From a virus, in the IMG/VR virus record IMGVR_UViG_3300021343_000064, positions 1 to 47,954 of that record: a stretch of DNA of 47,954 nt. The stretch is one strand, 5' to 3'. Position 1 is the stretch's first letter; every line of letters begins with the position of its first letter. The position numbers and the translations under genes are program-made. This document shows positions 16,276-24,427 of the stretch, in pieces. The notes under the pieces are model-generated. The model ran no database searches and was not told where the DNA came from. It saw only the letters and a program-made list of their open reading frames with translations.

Positions 16276-17274
16276 TTAGGACTCGGTCAGCTTGATTACT
16301 GCACGCGGGCGGCAATTCAAGTTGAGCGGGTTAGACTGGGCTTCCAGTTCAACGCCTTTGTCCTTGGCCATACGCTCCTGCATTGCGTAGTACGGCAGAC
16401 CAATGGTATTTACAGTCTCCATGTAGTCGGCCGGAGCAAAACGAGTGATAAACATATCAGGCACGCCCTCGGGCACCAGGTAGGCCTCGCCGTCAGCTAC
16501 AAAGTCAATGCCGCTAACATTGCCGCGATACTCCTCCCAGATAATACCAGCGAATGGGAACCCGGCGCGGGGATCGTTACGCAGGGCCTCACCATCAAGC
16601 CAGCGCTCGTAAGCCTTTTCTACGTCAGCGTGAGAAATAAGATTCTCAAAGAAGGTTTTGCCGCAGTAGGCGCGCAAGCCGGTATACATGGCGCCGCCCA
16701 GGGCGTCCTCTACCAGACGCTTAGCCTTGATAGCTTCAACGCGAACCTTGGTGCTGCCAGTGGTCAGCTTCATGTTGTGGGTCTGCTGAGACACACCAAA
16801 AGCAGTGTAAAGGTTCAGCAACTCAGTGGTGCCGTCAGCGTCCATAATGGAGCCCTTAATCGCACCAATACGCTGATATTCAATGGTAACGTCGATATTG
16901 CGACGCATAACGCCAAACTGCTCGTTAACCAAAGTCTGTACACCCTTAAGCTGGGAGTCGGACCCAAACTCGCGAGCGTTTTGCACCTCGTCGGCCAGAA
17001 TGGAGTCAGTTTGCGGCAAGTGAACCACATTAAAGGGAATCAACTGGCTTTTGCTGCGTGCCGCCACCTTGCCGACAGAACCGCGAGGCATAGAGGGCAC
17101 CAGGCTCAAGGTGTCGCCTTTCTTTTCGATCTGTACAGTGGTGGTGGTAATGCCACGCTCCTGGAACAATCCCTGAGAGGAAATGCGGCCAGGCACGTAG
17201 GAGGTTTCGTTGATAGCTGCGGTCAGCTCGCGCAGGCTAAAAGCGTCGTCGTTAAAAATATCCAATGCAGACAT
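16276..17274 (-). CDS. Major capsid protein E
   Basis: The 332-residue protein has the length and character of the lambda gpE family: an N-terminal FNDDAFSLRELTAAIN, the RGITTTTVQIEKKGDTLSLVPSMPRGS segment, and a C-terminal RFAPADYMETVNTIGLPYYAMQERMAKDKGVELEAQSNPLNLNCRPRAVI. This pattern is that of phage major capsid protein E. The ATG of MSALDIF is chosen over an upstream start because the family begins there. It follows the decoration gene and is followed by two hairpins, as expected for a very highly expressed gene. Confidence 0.93.
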   Translation of the reverse strand: MSALDIFNDDAFSLRELTAAINETSYVPGRISSQGLFQERGITTTTVQIEKKGDTLSLVPSMPRGSVGKVAARSKSQLIPFNVVHLPQTDSILADEVQNAREFGSDSQLKGVQTLVNEQFGVMRRNIDVTIEYQRIGAIKGSIMDADGTTELLNLYTAFGVSQQTHNMKLTTGSTKVRVEAIKAKRLVEDALGGAMYTGLRAYCGKTFFENLISHADVEKAYERWLDGEALRNDPRAGFPFAGIIWEEYRGNVSGIDFVADGEAYLVPEGVPDMFITRFAPADYMETVNTIGLPYYAMQERMAKDKGVELEAQSNPLNLNCRPRAVIKLTES

Positions 17275-17305
17275 AATTATAAAATCCTGAATCCAGAAAT
17301 AGAAC

Positions 17306-17323
17306 ACCCGCCACTCGGCGGGT
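17306..17323 (-). other. Hairpin between decoration and capsid genes
   Basis: A 7-bp ACCCGCC/GGCGGGT stem with a four-base loop lies in the 80-base leader of the capsid gene. The following T content is weak, so it is more likely an mRNA stability or processing element, or a poor terminator, than a full stop. Confidence 0.45.
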
Positions 17324-17354
17324 TATGAAAAGTGTTTAAACGGCAGGGCCGGGC

Positions 17355-17996
17355 TTATCGGGTGATAATGCCCTTTTCTTTCAGTGCCAACAGGGCCGCA
17401 GTTTTATCGCCGCCAGAGATGCCGGTTTTGAAAGTCAGGCGATCAACTGCAACCTCGCTGTCGCGGGCAGTAATAACGCCGTCAACGTCGGCCGCGCTGG
17501 CGTCAACGCCGTCATACAGGACCGCAACAGCCACCTCGCGGCCGTCAATGCCTGCAGCGTCGTGTAGTACGTACTTGCCAGAGCCAGCAGCAACGGTAAT
17601 GGTGAAGGCGTCGCCGGCCACAAAGTCGGTTGCGCCGTCAGCCAGGGTAAAGGACAGTCCGCCAGCGTTAAAAGCTGCAGCCACATCACCGTTACCAATG
17701 TTAACGCCGTTCGGGTCCTCAACAGAGAAGTCACCAGCGTTAGTGCCGGGCTCCAGGATCACCAGGCGATAGTCGCCAACCAGGGCGCCGTTACCAACAG
17801 TGATTGCACCCATGGTGCCGTCGCCAGTGTTGCCAGCGTCAGCAGCTGCGGAGGCAGTGCCGTTGGCGATCTTGCCAAGTACAGTGCCGGCAGCCAGCTT
17901 GGCCTCGGCAATGGTTGCTTTTTCGCGGCTGCGATTGCCGTTTGCCTCGGACAGGATATGTTCACCGGCCCGCATTGCTTCGGTTTTAATAGCCAT
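17355..17996 (-). CDS. Head decoration protein D, long form
   Basis: The N-terminus (AGEHILSEANGNRSREKATI...LAAGTVLGKI) and C-terminus (VLYDGVDASAADVDGVITARDSEVAVDRLTF) are those of the lambda D family of trimeric capsid-stabilising proteins. At 213 residues it is about twice the length of lambda D (110). The extra part is a beta-rich insertion (about residues 58-137, TMGAITVGNGALVGDYRL...FTITVA) in the middle of the D fold, probably displayed on the capsid surface. It precedes the capsid gene, as in lambda. Confidence 0.88.
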   Translation of the reverse strand: MAIKTEAMRAGEHILSEANGNRSREKATIAEAKLAAGTVLGKIANGTASAAADAGNTGDGTMGAITVGNGALVGDYRLVILEPGTNAGDFSVEDPNGVNIGNGDVAAAFNAGGLSFTLADGATDFVAGDAFTITVAAGSGKYVLHDAAGIDGREVAVAVLYDGVDASAADVDGVITARDSEVAVDRLTFKTGISGGDKTAALLALKEKGIITR

Positions 17997-18001
17997 AGTT
18001 T

Positions 18002-19057
18002 TTACTTACCTTGCTTTCGTTTTTCGTAAATGTCAGCGCTATTAATAACGCGACCGTTAGAGCCCGAGCCGGGCGTGCGTTGATTGTTTGTGTCCTGATC
18101 GAGCGCGGCCTGGGCTTCGACAATAGCAACCCTAACCATTTCGACAGGATCAGCCTCGTTTACAATCGCCAAAACGCTACCATCGAGGCCAGCGGCAGCA
18201 CAGACGTTTTGGATCTTGCCAGCGCGCTCAAGCTGCGCGGTTACCTGGTCAATGGTGTAACCATTTTCGATAAAGCCAACAGCTAAGTTTTTAAAGCTCG
18301 CTTTGTTGCACGCTTCAATAACTGCCTGCGCTTCCGCCCTTGCACGTGGCTCCGGGTTTTTAAGGTTTTCAATTTCGGTTTTTTGAGCCGCAATTGTTTG
18401 TTCCTTTTCTCCCAGTTGCTCAGTCAGTGCAGTGATGCGCTTAGCCTGGGCCTTGACCTCTGCGTTTGCTTTAACCAGCTTCATGTCGTGGCTGTTGGTA
18501 GCTTCAATATCGTCACCCAGCGAGTCAACAAAACCATAATCTAGCGCATCTTGCGCCGTCATATAGGTTTCAGCGGTCATTAGCTCGCTGACCTTTTCCG
18601 CAGAAAGTCCGGTTTTTTCAACGTATGCGGAAACTATGCCATCCTTGATGGTGTCCAAGGTGTCGGCCGCTTTTCGCATTTCGTCAGCGTTGCCAGCGGC
18701 ATAACTGGCCGGGTCGTGAATCATAAAGATTGTGTTAGACGGCATATTAATAACATCAGCCGCCATTGCAATCACAGTACCTGCTGAGGCGATCATTCCA
18801 AAGTTGTTAACAATAACTTTGGCTTTGTGCCCTTTCAGGTAATTGTAAATAGGCAGAGCGTCGAAAACTGCGCCGCCAGGGGTGGACATATTGATATGAA
18901 TTTCGTCAAGCTCGCCCAGAGCGTTCACGGCATCAATAAAACCCTTTGCAGTTACGCCGGAACCGTCCCACCAGTCATAACCGATCTGCTCGAAAATATT
19001 AATTTCAGCCTTGAGCTCTGAACCCTCGGCCATGTTTTTGATTTTGTACCATTCCAC
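18002..19057 (-). CDS. ClpP-like prohead protease with scaffold-like tail
   Basis: Residues about 15-185 form a ClpP/S14-type serine peptidase. The catalytic Ser is S91 in GMIASAGT and the His is H114 in MIHDPAS; the MSTPGG segment upstream and the AQDALDYGFVD helix are also typical. Residues 195-245 are a coiled coil rich in Lys/Glu/Gln that could act as an internal scaffold, as lambda C/Nu3 do. The enzyme should process portal, scaffold and capsid parts during prohead maturation. It lies between portal and decoration genes, as expected. Confidence 0.9.
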   Translation of the reverse strand: MEWYKIKNMAEGSELKAEINIFEQIGYDWWDGSGVTAKGFIDAVNALGELDEIHINMSTPGGAVFDALPIYNYLKGHKAKVIVNNFGMIASAGTVIAMAADVINMPSNTIFMIHDPASYAAGNADEMRKAADTLDTIKDGIVSAYVEKTGLSAEKVSELMTAETYMTAQDALDYGFVDSLGDDIEATNSHDMKLVKANAEVKAQAKRITALTEQLGEKEQTIAAQKTEIENLKNPEPRARAEAQAVIEACNKASFKNLAVGFIENGYTIDQVTAQLERAGKIQNVCAAAGLDGSVLAIVNEADPVEMVRVAIVEAQAALDQDTNNQRTPGSGSNGRVINSADIYEKRKQGK

Positions 19058-19079
19058 GGCTTAGCGCCCTCCAGAAATG

Positions 19080-19102
19080 AAAAAGCCCGCAGGTCGCGGG
19101 CT
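19080..19102 (-). terminator. Intrinsic terminator between portal and protease genes
   Basis: A 7-bp AGCCCGC/GCGGGCT stem (19084-19090 with 19096-19102) is followed on the minus strand by five T residues. It begins at the base after the portal stop codon. It lies inside the head operon, so read-through or antitermination is needed to express the protease and capsid genes from an upstream promoter. Confidence 0.7.
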
Positions 19103-20596
19103 CTATTTGTCGTCGTTTGGCTCACCTGGCGGGCTTGCCTGTTTCTGCTTCGGGTCCAATAGCGAGGGGTCAAGCCCCACGCTTTCGTAAGCGTCCCGCC
19201 TGCGCTTTTCAGCCTCGGCGTTTTGCTTGTCGATATCCTCAGCGTCCCAACCGGTTTTAGCAACCTCGGCGTCGCGACTTGTCAGCCCGCCCGCGATTGC
19301 TTCCAGCTTGGCCTGCACGTCCTGGACAGGGTTGACGTAAGCCCAGCCCTGCGGCCGCCACTCGTGCTTAATGTAGCTGTCGCGGTCAGTTGCATAGTGA
19401 GGCGCAGTCAGCGCGCCAGACAGCACTGCGGAATTCATCCACCAGCCCCAGACGCCTCGGCAAACCTGAAAGATCATTAACTGATCTTGCATTGCTTCAA
19501 TGCTGCGGTGAAAGTCGTTCAATATAGCGCGCACCAGGCGGTCATTAACCTTTGACCAGTCGCCGGTCAATATTTCGTAAGGTATGCCAGCGCCTGCAGC
19601 GATAGCCAGCAACTGCTGTCGCATAAAGTCCGCGTAACCCTGACCAGTATCGTCACCACTAAACAAATCCAGCTTTTCACCAGGTAACCCGGTCAGAATG
19701 TTGCCCGGTTGTGCGTCAATCTCGGGAACCGCACCAGTCTCTACTGTGATTGGGTCGCCGCTGATCGGGTCATACTGATAATCGGCGTCGCTATACTGCT
19801 CGCGATACAGAAACCCAGTAAACGGCGCCCTGGTTTGCTTGCGCACCAGTTCCGCGTCGTCGTAGCTGTCGAAAGTGTGCGCCTTAAGCAATGACTGGAC
19901 TGTTACCGGCTCGCCGCGCACCTGGCCCGGTCTGGTCGGCAAGTAGTGATGAATCACATCGCTGGCCGGAACCCTGATTAGCCGATTGTCAAAGCTGGAA
20001 CGGTCGGCCGGGTGGTCGGTATACATATGATACGCAACGCGCTTACCCTTCCGGTTAAACTCAATGCCGGCAACGATAATATTGCCGTTGGGCAATCGCT
20101 CGCTCTTGTCGGCCGGCACAAACTCAGATTCTAAAATCTGAATCTGGACCGGAACCGCCAGGCCGTCACTCAACCGGCGACGGCGACGGCGAATAAACAC
20201 CTCACCAGAAACGTTTCGCGCTCGGCTGGCCTGGGTTTGCATTCCATAAAAGTTAAGCACGCCCTCGGGGTCGAACTCTTCCACCGATTTGGCCCAAAGG
20301 GCGTTGGCTGCCTGCCTAAAAGTCTCATCCTCGGCAAGGGATCGAGCCGTTATGCCGGTCCCCACCTCATTGCTGACCAGCTTATCAATCCCCAGGCTTA
20401 GCCAAGGGTTGTTGCGGTAAGCGGCGCGGGAGCGGTTGCGCAGAGTTGGCAGGTTGCCGTTTAGCGCATTGTTGGGTCCACCGCCTGGAGCATTCCAGCC
20501 GTTACCCCTGCGGCCTTGTGTGGCGCCCTCATAAGCTGCGGAATTCATAAACCGAGGAATGACCGCAGCCAGCGCTTTCTTTACTGTTGCGAGCAT
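19103..20596 (-). CDS. Portal protein (lambda gpB family)
   Basis: The 497-residue protein has the lambda portal pattern: RNNPWLSLGIDKLVSNEVGTGI near the start, FDPEGVLNFYGMQ, DVIHHYLPTRPGQVRGEP, and LLAIAAGAGIPYEILTGDWSKVNDRLVRAILNDFHR in the C-terminal third. It forms the dodecameric ring at the packaging vertex. The ATG overlaps the upstream gpW stop by one base and follows an AAGGGGG ribosome site, so it is preferred over the upstream start. The C-terminal 40 residues are charged and disordered. Confidence 0.93.
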   Translation of the reverse strand: MLATVKKALAAVIPRFMNSAAYEGATQGRRGNGWNAPGGGPNNALNGNLPTLRNRSRAAYRNNPWLSLGIDKLVSNEVGTGITARSLAEDETFRQAANALWAKSVEEFDPEGVLNFYGMQTQASRARNVSGEVFIRRRRRRLSDGLAVPVQIQILESEFVPADKSERLPNGNIIVAGIEFNRKGKRVAYHMYTDHPADRSSFDNRLIRVPASDVIHHYLPTRPGQVRGEPVTVQSLLKAHTFDSYDDAELVRKQTRAPFTGFLYREQYSDADYQYDPISGDPITVETGAVPEIDAQPGNILTGLPGEKLDLFSGDDTGQGYADFMRQQLLAIAAGAGIPYEILTGDWSKVNDRLVRAILNDFHRSIEAMQDQLMIFQVCRGVWGWWMNSAVLSGALTAPHYATDRDSYIKHEWRPQGWAYVNPVQDVQAKLEAIAGGLTSRDAEVAKTGWDAEDIDKQNAEAEKRRRDAYESVGLDPSLLDPKQKQASPPGEPNDDK

Positions 20597-20805
20597 TAGA
20601 CCCCCTTGCATACGTTAATCCGCATTTGCCGTACTCGGCCCGGATTGCCGGCCTGTTGCTGCAATTGCTCCAGGATAAACCGGCGCCGGGCTCGGGCCTC
20701 GGTAAAATTGCCGAACTTTACGCGCTCGCCGTCAATCTCAACTTCCAGCTCATTGGAGGCAATGGCCCGGTCGAGCGCGTCTATGTCTGCTTGTGTAAAA
20801 GCCAT
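20596..20805 (-). CDS. Head-tail joining protein gpW
   Basis: The 69-residue protein (MAFTQADIDALDRAIASNELEVEIDG...) matches the gpW family: an N-terminal helix, a two-strand hairpin (EVEIDGERVKFG) and a second helix (EARARRRFILEQLQQQ). gpW stabilises DNA in the head and provides the site for tail attachment. It lies between terminase large and portal genes exactly as W does in lambda, with one-base overlaps at both ends. Confidence 0.9.
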   Translation of the reverse strand: MAFTQADIDALDRAIASNELEVEIDGERVKFGNFTEARARRRFILEQLQQQAGNPGRVRQMRINVCKGV

Positions 20806-22883
20806 TATCTGCCAAACCTATGTCTAACGCGTCGGCCCTGCCTCTTGGGTGGTGGAGGTTTCTTTTCCTGCACCTCCCGGCGAGCCTCTGCGGTTGTTAT
20901 TTCGCTGTTTTTGTCCCACGTTTGAACCCAGGATTTTGGCGCGTCCCAGTTGATGCTCTCGCCACCGGCAAAAATCCAAAGCGCTCGCGCATATCCCAGC
21001 AGGTCGAAAGCCTCGTTCGGCTTACCAAGTGGGTTGCGCCAGCCCTTATCGGTGCGAGTCTCTGTCGCCAGCTCCTCATAGAACCAATCACCAAGCCAGT
21101 CGGGGAAATGAATAAAACCAGGGCCTGGCCGCTCCCGCGAAAGGTCGGCAAAAACAGAGTCTTTGATTAAGTCGGTATTGATGCGCAGCACAGGAACATC
21201 ACCGCGAGCGCCGGAATTTCGGTCTTTGCGGTTGCTATTGTCCGGGTAGGTTTCTTTGATGCGCGGAGCGTTAACAGCGCCGTCACCTTTGATAAGTCTT
21301 ACCCGCGTATGCAGTCCCTGTTTTTTGAGTGAGCGCCACCACTCATAGGCCTGAGTAGTTACGCCAGCCTCTCCACCGGAGTCAACGCCAGTGCGATAAA
21401 CGCGCAGTTCTTTGCCGCCACTGGGCAACCGATAAGTCGATTTAACCACCTTTTCGGTTAATAGCTCCCAATCCTCAATATGCGAGGCCGGATCAATGCG
21501 CAGTGGCTTGCCGTCCTCGTCAAGGCGTTTTGAGTCGGTAATCGAAAAGCGATCAATAAGCCACTGCTCGCGATTCTTACCGAACCCCAGCACCTGAATA
21601 ACAAAGCGCCGGTTTTTACCGCCCTGGATATCGACGGTTGCCATTAACGTCCTGCAGCCCTCGGGCAGAATGTAGCGCTCCTGGTTTTCGGCTCGCTCCT
21701 TGTAGTCGTCTGCGCCCTTGTCGTCATTCTCCTGGGCTTTGGCCAGGTAGGGAGCGCCCATGTCCACGTTGACGCAGTTTTTAAGGGCCTCCTCGTCGCC
21801 GGTTTTCTCGTAGTTACCCAGCGCCTGCAGGTAGTTGTAAACGATACCCCCCCAGGTCTGGAAAGCTGCGAACCAACCAGGCAACCAGAAAGAGGCGCGC
21901 TTACTGGTGCGCCCCTCGCCGATAATCTCGCCGTCTGGCGTTATCGTTTGCCCCTCGCGCAGCCAGACGCCAGAGCGCTTGTATTCACGCTCCTGAGCTG
22001 CGGCTATGCCGGTCCCGCACTCTGTACAAATCAGCTCGGCCGCTGCCGCCCTCTCCTCGGCCGTGCCCTCCTCTGGCACATACATAGCCTCAATGCCAGG
22101 GGCAGGCGTGAAGTATTCGCGACAGTGTGGGCACTGACCATAAATACGGCGCCGGTCCCCAGTGTTGTAAAGCCCGAGTATGCCCTTTGTGGGTGGGGCT
22201 TCATGCGGACAGCCAGGCGACTGCTTCCACTTGGGGTCAATGATTGGCTTTGACGGCGAGCTTTCCGCCATTGTCATACCACGGCTGAGAAAGGTGGTGG
22301 TCCGCTTAAGCGCTAAGAAAAAGGCCTGGCCTTCACCGTCCACGTCGTCGGGCATACGGTCATAATCGGTTAGCGCCATTTTACCAATGGCTTTACCGGC
22401 AAGCTGGTTTTTAGTGGGCCAGCCCAAAGACAAGATCATTCCAGAGCGGAAAATCTTGTCGAAAGTATTGTCGTTGCTCGCGCCCTTTTTTAGCTTACTG
22501 CCCACGTCAGGGCTGGCATCAAGCATCCGGTCAATGCGTCGCTTAGAATAGTCGCGAGCAGTGTCCTGGGCAGTCTGCACAACCATATGGTCCGCTGGAT
22601 CGCAAGTGACTGTATGCGCAGCCCAGTTATCAACCAGCATTTGGGTTTTTGCACACTGGGCCGGACCGACAAAAATAACCGCGTTATAGGCCCGACTGGT
22701 TAAGCAGTCCGCAGGGGTCACCATGTAGTAAGGCAGGTCATTTTTCCAGGGGCCAGAGTAACCGCCAGGCGTATCAAGCATAATATGCTTTTCTGCTGCC
22801 TCTGGAACCGTCAGCCGGCGAGGCGGTTTTAGCATTTCGGCGGTATCGCTGATAATCGAGTTAATATCTGCAAAAGAACCCAC
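20805..22883 (-). CDS. Terminase large subunit (GpA family)
   Basis: The 692-residue protein belongs to the GpA terminase family, which uses cos sites. The ATPase Walker A region is VGPAQCAKTQ (residues 72-81), a Walker B-like stretch follows at MALTDYDRMPDDVDGEG, and a zinc-binding CxHC...CTEC insertion lies at about 245-295. The C-terminal nuclease domain begins at ATVDIQGGKNRRFVIQV, whose Asp is a metal ligand. It ends in a basic tail (PPPPKRQGRRVRHRFGR). It pairs with the DUF1441 small subunit immediately upstream. Confidence 0.95.
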   Translation of the reverse strand: MGSFADINSIISDTAEMLKPPRRLTVPEAAEKHIMLDTPGGYSGPWKNDLPYYMVTPADCLTSRAYNAVIFVGPAQCAKTQMLVDNWAAHTVTCDPADHMVVQTAQDTARDYSKRRIDRMLDASPDVGSKLKKGASNDNTFDKIFRSGMILSLGWPTKNQLAGKAIGKMALTDYDRMPDDVDGEGQAFFLALKRTTTFLSRGMTMAESSPSKPIIDPKWKQSPGCPHEAPPTKGILGLYNTGDRRRIYGQCPHCREYFTPAPGIEAMYVPEEGTAEERAAAAELICTECGTGIAAAQEREYKRSGVWLREGQTITPDGEIIGEGRTSKRASFWLPGWFAAFQTWGGIVYNYLQALGNYEKTGDEEALKNCVNVDMGAPYLAKAQENDDKGADDYKERAENQERYILPEGCRTLMATVDIQGGKNRRFVIQVLGFGKNREQWLIDRFSITDSKRLDEDGKPLRIDPASHIEDWELLTEKVVKSTYRLPSGGKELRVYRTGVDSGGEAGVTTQAYEWWRSLKKQGLHTRVRLIKGDGAVNAPRIKETYPDNSNRKDRNSGARGDVPVLRINTDLIKDSVFADLSRERPGPGFIHFPDWLGDWFYEELATETRTDKGWRNPLGKPNEAFDLLGYARALWIFAGGESINWDAPKSWVQTWDKNSEITTAEARREVQEKKPPPPKRQGRRVRHRFGR

Positions 22884-22885
22884 GC

Positions 22886-23380
22886 TTAACCCTCCTGCAG
22901 TTCGCCCGCCAGGGTAGCCCGCGCATTGTCAATAATGCGTTGCATAACCTCCAGCTGCTTGCCGTCAAGGCCAGCGTCGCGCTCGATCACGTCAACCATA
23001 GTGTCGAGGGAGAGCGCGATTTTCTTAAAAGTCTCTGCCAGGGCTGCCGCCACGTCGTCGGCTGGTATCAGTTGGCCAATATCCTGCTCATATTTGAGCC
23101 GCTTGTTTTCGGAGTCGTACCAGTCCTTGCGGTCTTTGGGCGGCATCCGGTTTGGGTCCTGCTCCCCATCCTCTCCGCCTGTATAGCCGACAGAATCGGC
23201 AAACAAAGCCGGCGCCACGTCGCGCAGAGCATAGACCGGGTGGCCGGACCTTTTCCCTGCTGCTGGCACGCCTGCATTTCGTAGTTTTCGCGTTACTGTG
23301 TCCCGCGCCATGCCAAAGCACTGGGCTATACGGTTGATTGACCAGTTATTGGCATCCGCAGCGGCAATTACATCACCCAC
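22886..23380 (-). CDS. Terminase small subunit (DUF1441/Nu1-like)
   Basis: Residues 1-40 form a helix-turn-helix (NNWSINRIAQCFGMARDTVTRKLRNAGV) for DNA binding, and the central DRKDWYDSENKRLKYEQDIGQLIPADDV is the signature of the DUF1441 family of terminase small subunits. A C-terminal helical part likely mediates assembly with the large subunit, whose gene follows after two bases. The upstream 430 bases are gene-free and GC-rich, where its recognition (cos) site would be expected. Confidence 0.88.
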   Translation of the reverse strand: MGDVIAAADANNWSINRIAQCFGMARDTVTRKLRNAGVPAAGKRSGHPVYALRDVAPALFADSVGYTGGEDGEQDPNRMPPKDRKDWYDSENKRLKYEQDIGQLIPADDVAAALAETFKKIALSLDTMVDVIERDAGLDGKQLEVMQRIIDNARATLAGELQEG

Positions 23381-23695
23381 GGTTGCAACTCTCTCTGTGT
23401 TTTAGCCTATTAAATAAGCAGTTCGGTCAACTTGTTGGTGTCGACCATAGGGGTTAGAAAAATTGTCGAACACCGGGCCTGTCCTGCCCCCCGTGGTAAG
23501 CCCTAGGGGCCAGGGTCCCCTGCGGCCAGAGGGGCACCGTTTTGGTGCAGGCCAAGGGGGGCGGCATGGGTCGAGGAGAAGGTCGCCACAGCGGGCTTAC
23601 AGCGGCTTTCAGGGGCTCCAAAATTCACCCTGCTTTGCTTGATTTGCCGTCAGTGGCCAGGTGTTACAAAACAGGAAACCAACACCAACCTTAAA
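23381..23695. other. GC-rich gene-free stretch, cos-site candidate
   Basis: No gene is supported here. The stretch lies just upstream of the terminase genes, which is where lambda-type phages carry cos. It contains CCCTAGGG (a palindrome near 23501), a GCACC-GTTTT-GGTGC hairpin (23534-23548) embedded in longer complementary arms, and GGGGGGCGGC at about 23556, reminiscent of the GC-rich cohesive end of lambda. The nick positions cannot be seen from sequence alone. Confidence 0.4.
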
Positions 23696-23705
23696 TCTGC
23701 ATATG
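23696..23705. repeat. 10-bp direct repeat, left copy
   Basis: TCTGCATATG occurs here and again on the far side of the tRNA-like element, so the element is framed by direct repeats. The right copy is extended into a perfect 14-bp palindrome. Confidence 0.55.
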
Positions 23706-23802
23706 AGGGGGCACTGAGAGGAGTCGAACCCCCATCACCTTGTTCTGTCATCGTGCGCACTCCGACAGTTAGGCCGACTTCGCCGCCAGTCGCGTCAGCA
23801 CC
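23706..23802 (-). tRNA. tRNA-like element, anticodon not assignable
   Basis: On the minus strand a seven-pair acceptor stem (GGTGCTG/CAGTGCC, two G-U pairs) encloses a D-arm (CGAC...GTCG) and a T-arm with the canonical TTCGACT loop on a five-pair stem (two G-U). About 41 bases separate the D and T arms, more than a class I tRNA. No proper 5-pair stem with a 7-base loop can be drawn there; the best helix is CTGTC/GACAG with a 14-base loop. U8 is also absent and the 3' end reads CCT, not CCA. It is therefore either a degenerate phage tRNA, a tRNA mimic, or a class II gene that I have mis-folded. Confidence 0.4.
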
Positions 23803-23816
23803 TCTGCATATGCAGA
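23803..23816. repeat. 14-bp palindrome containing the right repeat copy
   Basis: TCTGCATATGCAGA is a perfect palindrome directly before the 5' end of the tRNA-like element; its first ten bases repeat the left copy. It could be a protein site or a scar of insertion of the element. Confidence 0.5.
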
Positions 23817-23817
23817 C

Positions 23818-24027
23818 TCAAAACCCCGCACACTCTTCCAGCCGCTCGATATAGATCAACAGAGCGGCCGCGTCGTATGGCTCCAATTCAATGCCGCCCT
23901 TCGGGGTTTTGATCACCTTTAGCTCGGGAGTCGCTACCAGGCATCGGTGGCGGTGGAGTGGGCTTGTCTGGCACCCGGCCAAACCGATCAGCGAAAGCAC
24001 CAGCAGGATTAGACTTAATCTCTTCAT
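23818..24027 (-). CDS. Rz1-like outer-membrane lipoprotein (o-spanin candidate)
   Basis: The 69-residue product starts MKRLSLILLVLSLIGLAGCQTS, a textbook lipoprotein signal with lipobox LAGC (Cys at residue 19). The mature part is about 50 residues. Most of the gene is nested, in another reading frame, in the gene before it, the classical Rz/Rz1 arrangement. Lipid-anchored in the outer membrane, it would join an inner-membrane partner to fuse the membranes at lysis. It lacks the proline-rich stretch of lambda Rz1, so the call rests on signal and position. Confidence 0.6.
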   Translation of the reverse strand: MKRLSLILLVLSLIGLAGCQTSPLHRHRCLVATPELKVIKTPKGGIELEPYDAAALLIYIERLEECAGF

Positions 24028-24115
24028 CCCTTTGCGCCCTCTTCCGCTCTCTCCAGCTGTCGACCGCATCAGCAGCCAACAGCACCAGGAACTTGACCGC
24101 CTCCAGCCAGCTCAT
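23888..24115 (-). CDS. Small lysis-cassette protein (i-spanin candidate), 75 aa
   Basis: The protein begins MSWLEAVKFLVLLAADAVDSWRERKRAQ, a short hydrophobic or amphipathic helix followed by a charged helix, an NPAGAFADRFG motif and a proline-rich tail. Similar small proteins with an NPADWFADHFG-like motif are common in siphophage lysis cassettes. It overlaps the holin-like gene by four bases and contains most of the lipoprotein gene in another frame. It could be the inner-membrane spanin, although the hydrophobic part is weaker and the periplasmic part shorter than in lambda Rz. Confidence 0.5.
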   Translation of the reverse strand: MSWLEAVKFLVLLAADAVDSWRERKRAQRDEEIKSNPAGAFADRFGRVPDKPTPPPPMPGSDSRAKGDQNPEGRH

Positions 24116-24414
24116 TCTCTGCGCGCCTTGCTCGCGGGCAGATTCAGGGCAACCTTATCCAGGACGGCAGTCAACCAGGCGAAGAACTTGGCAGCCCCCT
24201 CAAGGTAATAATCATCCCGCCTGCTTGGCGTTAGCCTGGCTATTCGCGCCAAACCCTGGACAATCAACGACGCCCCACCAACAACAGCAAGAGCGTAAAT
24301 CACCCAGTCCGCCAGCTTGTCCACCAGTGCCGCAGCCTGCGTTATATCAGCGGCCATAACCTGGGCTGAGATAAACACCAGGAAGAATAATAAAAGCTGT
24401 TTGAAATAGTTCAC
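24112..24414 (-). CDS. Holin-like membrane protein, 100 aa
   Basis: A hydrophobic N-terminus (residues 5-22, probably a cleaved or retained signal, ending AQVMA-AD) is followed by a second membrane segment (WVIYALAVVGGASLIVQGLARI) and a cytoplasmic tail with TPSRRDDYYL and an amphipathic C-terminal helix (LTAVLDKVALNLPASKARRE). Proteins with this layout recur in phage lysis cassettes and are usually taken as holins. With the lysozyme lacking any export signal, the cassette needs a holin, and this is the best candidate besides the 88-residue protein at its start. Confidence 0.55.
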   Translation of the reverse strand: MNYFKQLLLFFLVFISAQVMAADITQAAALVDKLADWVIYALAVVGGASLIVQGLARIARLTPSRRDDYYLEGAAKFFAWLTAVLDKVALNLPASKARRE

Positions 24415-24427
24415 CTTGGTCTCCTGA

